6,592 nucleotides of DNA from Holophagales bacterium UBA2201 (GTDB lineage: Bacteria; Acidobacteriota; Thermoanaerobaculia; UBA2201): NCBI GenBank assembly GCA_002327305.1, contig DCUZ01000036.1:14274-20865 (forward strand), read 5' to 3'. The notes beneath the pieces are model-generated. The model was given only the letters and a program-made list of their open reading frames with translations, ran no database searches and had not been told where the DNA came from. Made by a program: the position numbers and the translations under genes. Shown here piece by piece: positions 6,077-6,592 of this stretch (the stretch's first letter is position 1; each line of letters starts with the position of its first letter).

Positions 6077-6424
6077 TCAGGGCTTCCGCTTGGACTTCCC
6101 GGAAGCCTTGGCGGGTTTCCCTCGCGGCTTGTATCCCTTCCGTCCGCGCTTCCCCGTCCGGTAGAAGCCCTTGCTCCTGATCTGCTCTATCGTGGGCCGG
6201 GCCTTCTTGATCTCCATCCCCATGAAGATTTCCCACAGAGGAACTTTCAGGCCACGCGCCAGTCTGTTGATTGTGTTCAGGCTCGGGTTTCCCCGGCCCT
6301 GCTCAATCTCGCTGATGTGCGTCGCGTGCAGCCCCGAAGACTCCTCCAGCTTCTCCTGGCTGATCCCCTTCTGTCGCCGGAGCTGTTGAATCCGCTCTCC
6401 GAATCGCTTTTTTAGCATGTGCAT
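6077..6424 (-). CDS. XRE-family helix-turn-helix regulator with basic tail
   Basis: This 115-aa protein is a probable DNA-binding repressor or regulator. The Cro/C1-type helix-turn-helix covers about 8-66: FGERIQQLRRQKGISQEKL, then the recognition region SGLHATHISEIEQGRGNPS and the closing helices INRLARGLKVPLWEIF. Residues 72-115 are an unusual tail with 18 Lys or Arg among 44 residues, one acidic residue (E80), and KGYKPRGKPAKASGKSKRKP at the end. Such a tail suggests added non-specific nucleic-acid binding, but that is inference. Two ATGs compete (6424 and 6418, giving M1 or M3). GGGA lies 6 nt before the first, which I prefer weakly. It stands alone, convergent with the cyclase gene, beside AT-rich DNA. 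No toxin or antitoxin partner is visible in the window. Confidence 0.85.
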   Translation of the reverse strand: MHMLKKRFGERIQQLRRQKGISQEKLEESSGLHATHISEIEQGRGNPSLNTINRLARGLKVPLWEIFMGMEIKKARPTIEQIRSKGFYRTGKRGRKGYKPRGKPAKASGKSKRKP

Positions 6425-6592
6425 GCAGAGTCCCGCCTGCGTTATAAGCGGTTTCGAGGGCCGGAATTAAGAGTAAAGGTCCAATGATATTTATAAAATG
6501 GTGCTGAAGATGCACTTTAAAATAGAAAGAGACAGTTATATACTCTCCCTGTATGCGACACCCCACGCCAAGGCCCAGGAACCGCTGAGGGA
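6425..6592. other. AT-rich region upstream of the XRE gene
   Basis: About 6465-6550 is clearly richer in A and T than the rest of the window, and GC content rises again in the last 40 bases. It should contain the XRE promoter: TATAAC (6446-6441, minus strand) is a fair -10 candidate, with TTAATT (6470-6465) as a weak -35 at 18 nt. No complete gene is supported here. A gene continuing from the right edge cannot be excluded. Confidence 0.4.

Noticed and set aside
5877..6236. 119-codon minus-strand frame running from the XRE gene into the intergenic region
   Set aside because: It overlaps the XRE gene in another frame, has no ribosome site and shows no recognisable domain.
6501..6515. Terminator hairpin GTGC/GCAC in the AT-rich region
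   Set aside because: Only 4 bp of stem with a 7-nt loop and no clean T-run on either strand.
6536..6592. C-terminal end of a minus-strand gene entering from the right edge (18 codons, then TAA)
   Set aside because: Too short to recognise, and the other two minus-strand frames are also open at the edge. It cannot be supported from this window alone.

Overview
This is a GC-rich bacterial window. It holds six complete protein-coding genes and no RNA genes, insertion sequences or CRISPR arrays that I can see. High GC, a DUF4388/PATAN-type protein, a TPR plus cyclic-nucleotide-binding protein and a GAF-GAF-GGDEF protein together suggest an Acidobacteriota, Myxococcota or other former deltaproteobacterial lineage. 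That placement is inference, because no phylogenetic marker was compared.

Layout, left to right. Positions 1-101 hold two arms of a 7-bp tandem repeat (GTTTCGA) facing each other around a 55-nt centre, just past the cysS stop codon. Positions 107-2801 (minus strand) are a tight three-gene operon. In transcription order it encodes a TPR/cyclic-nucleotide-binding-domain protein, then def (peptide deformylase, 4-bp ATGA overlap), then cysS (cysteinyl-tRNA synthetase, 2-bp gap). Positions 2802-3003 are a divergent promoter region. Positions 3004-5839 (plus strand) are a two-gene operon encoding a DUF4388 protein and a membrane-anchored GAF-GAF-GGDEF diguanylate cyclase, overlapping by 8 bp. Positions 5840-6076 are non-coding, with a G-rich tract and a 16-bp perfect palindrome. 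Positions 6077-6424 (minus strand) encode a small XRE-type regulator with a very basic tail. The rest, to 6592, is AT-rich and non-coding as far as can be seen.

How it fits together. The two operons run back to back from a 202-bp region, and both concern nucleotide second messengers. One makes a probable c-di-GMP synthase with a DUF4388 partner. The other begins with a cyclic-nucleotide-binding protein and continues into two housekeeping translation genes. Both start codons lie only 8-9 nt downstream of a perfect TATAAT box, so both mRNAs are predicted to be leaderless or nearly so. The internal genes def and cysS instead have good Shine-Dalgarno sequences. The most interesting lead is that the DUF4388 protein carries two 24-residue segments separated by exactly 5 residues. 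They match the c-di-GMP-binding MshEN repeat layout, though both lack the leading arginine, and the gene is translationally coupled to the cyclase.
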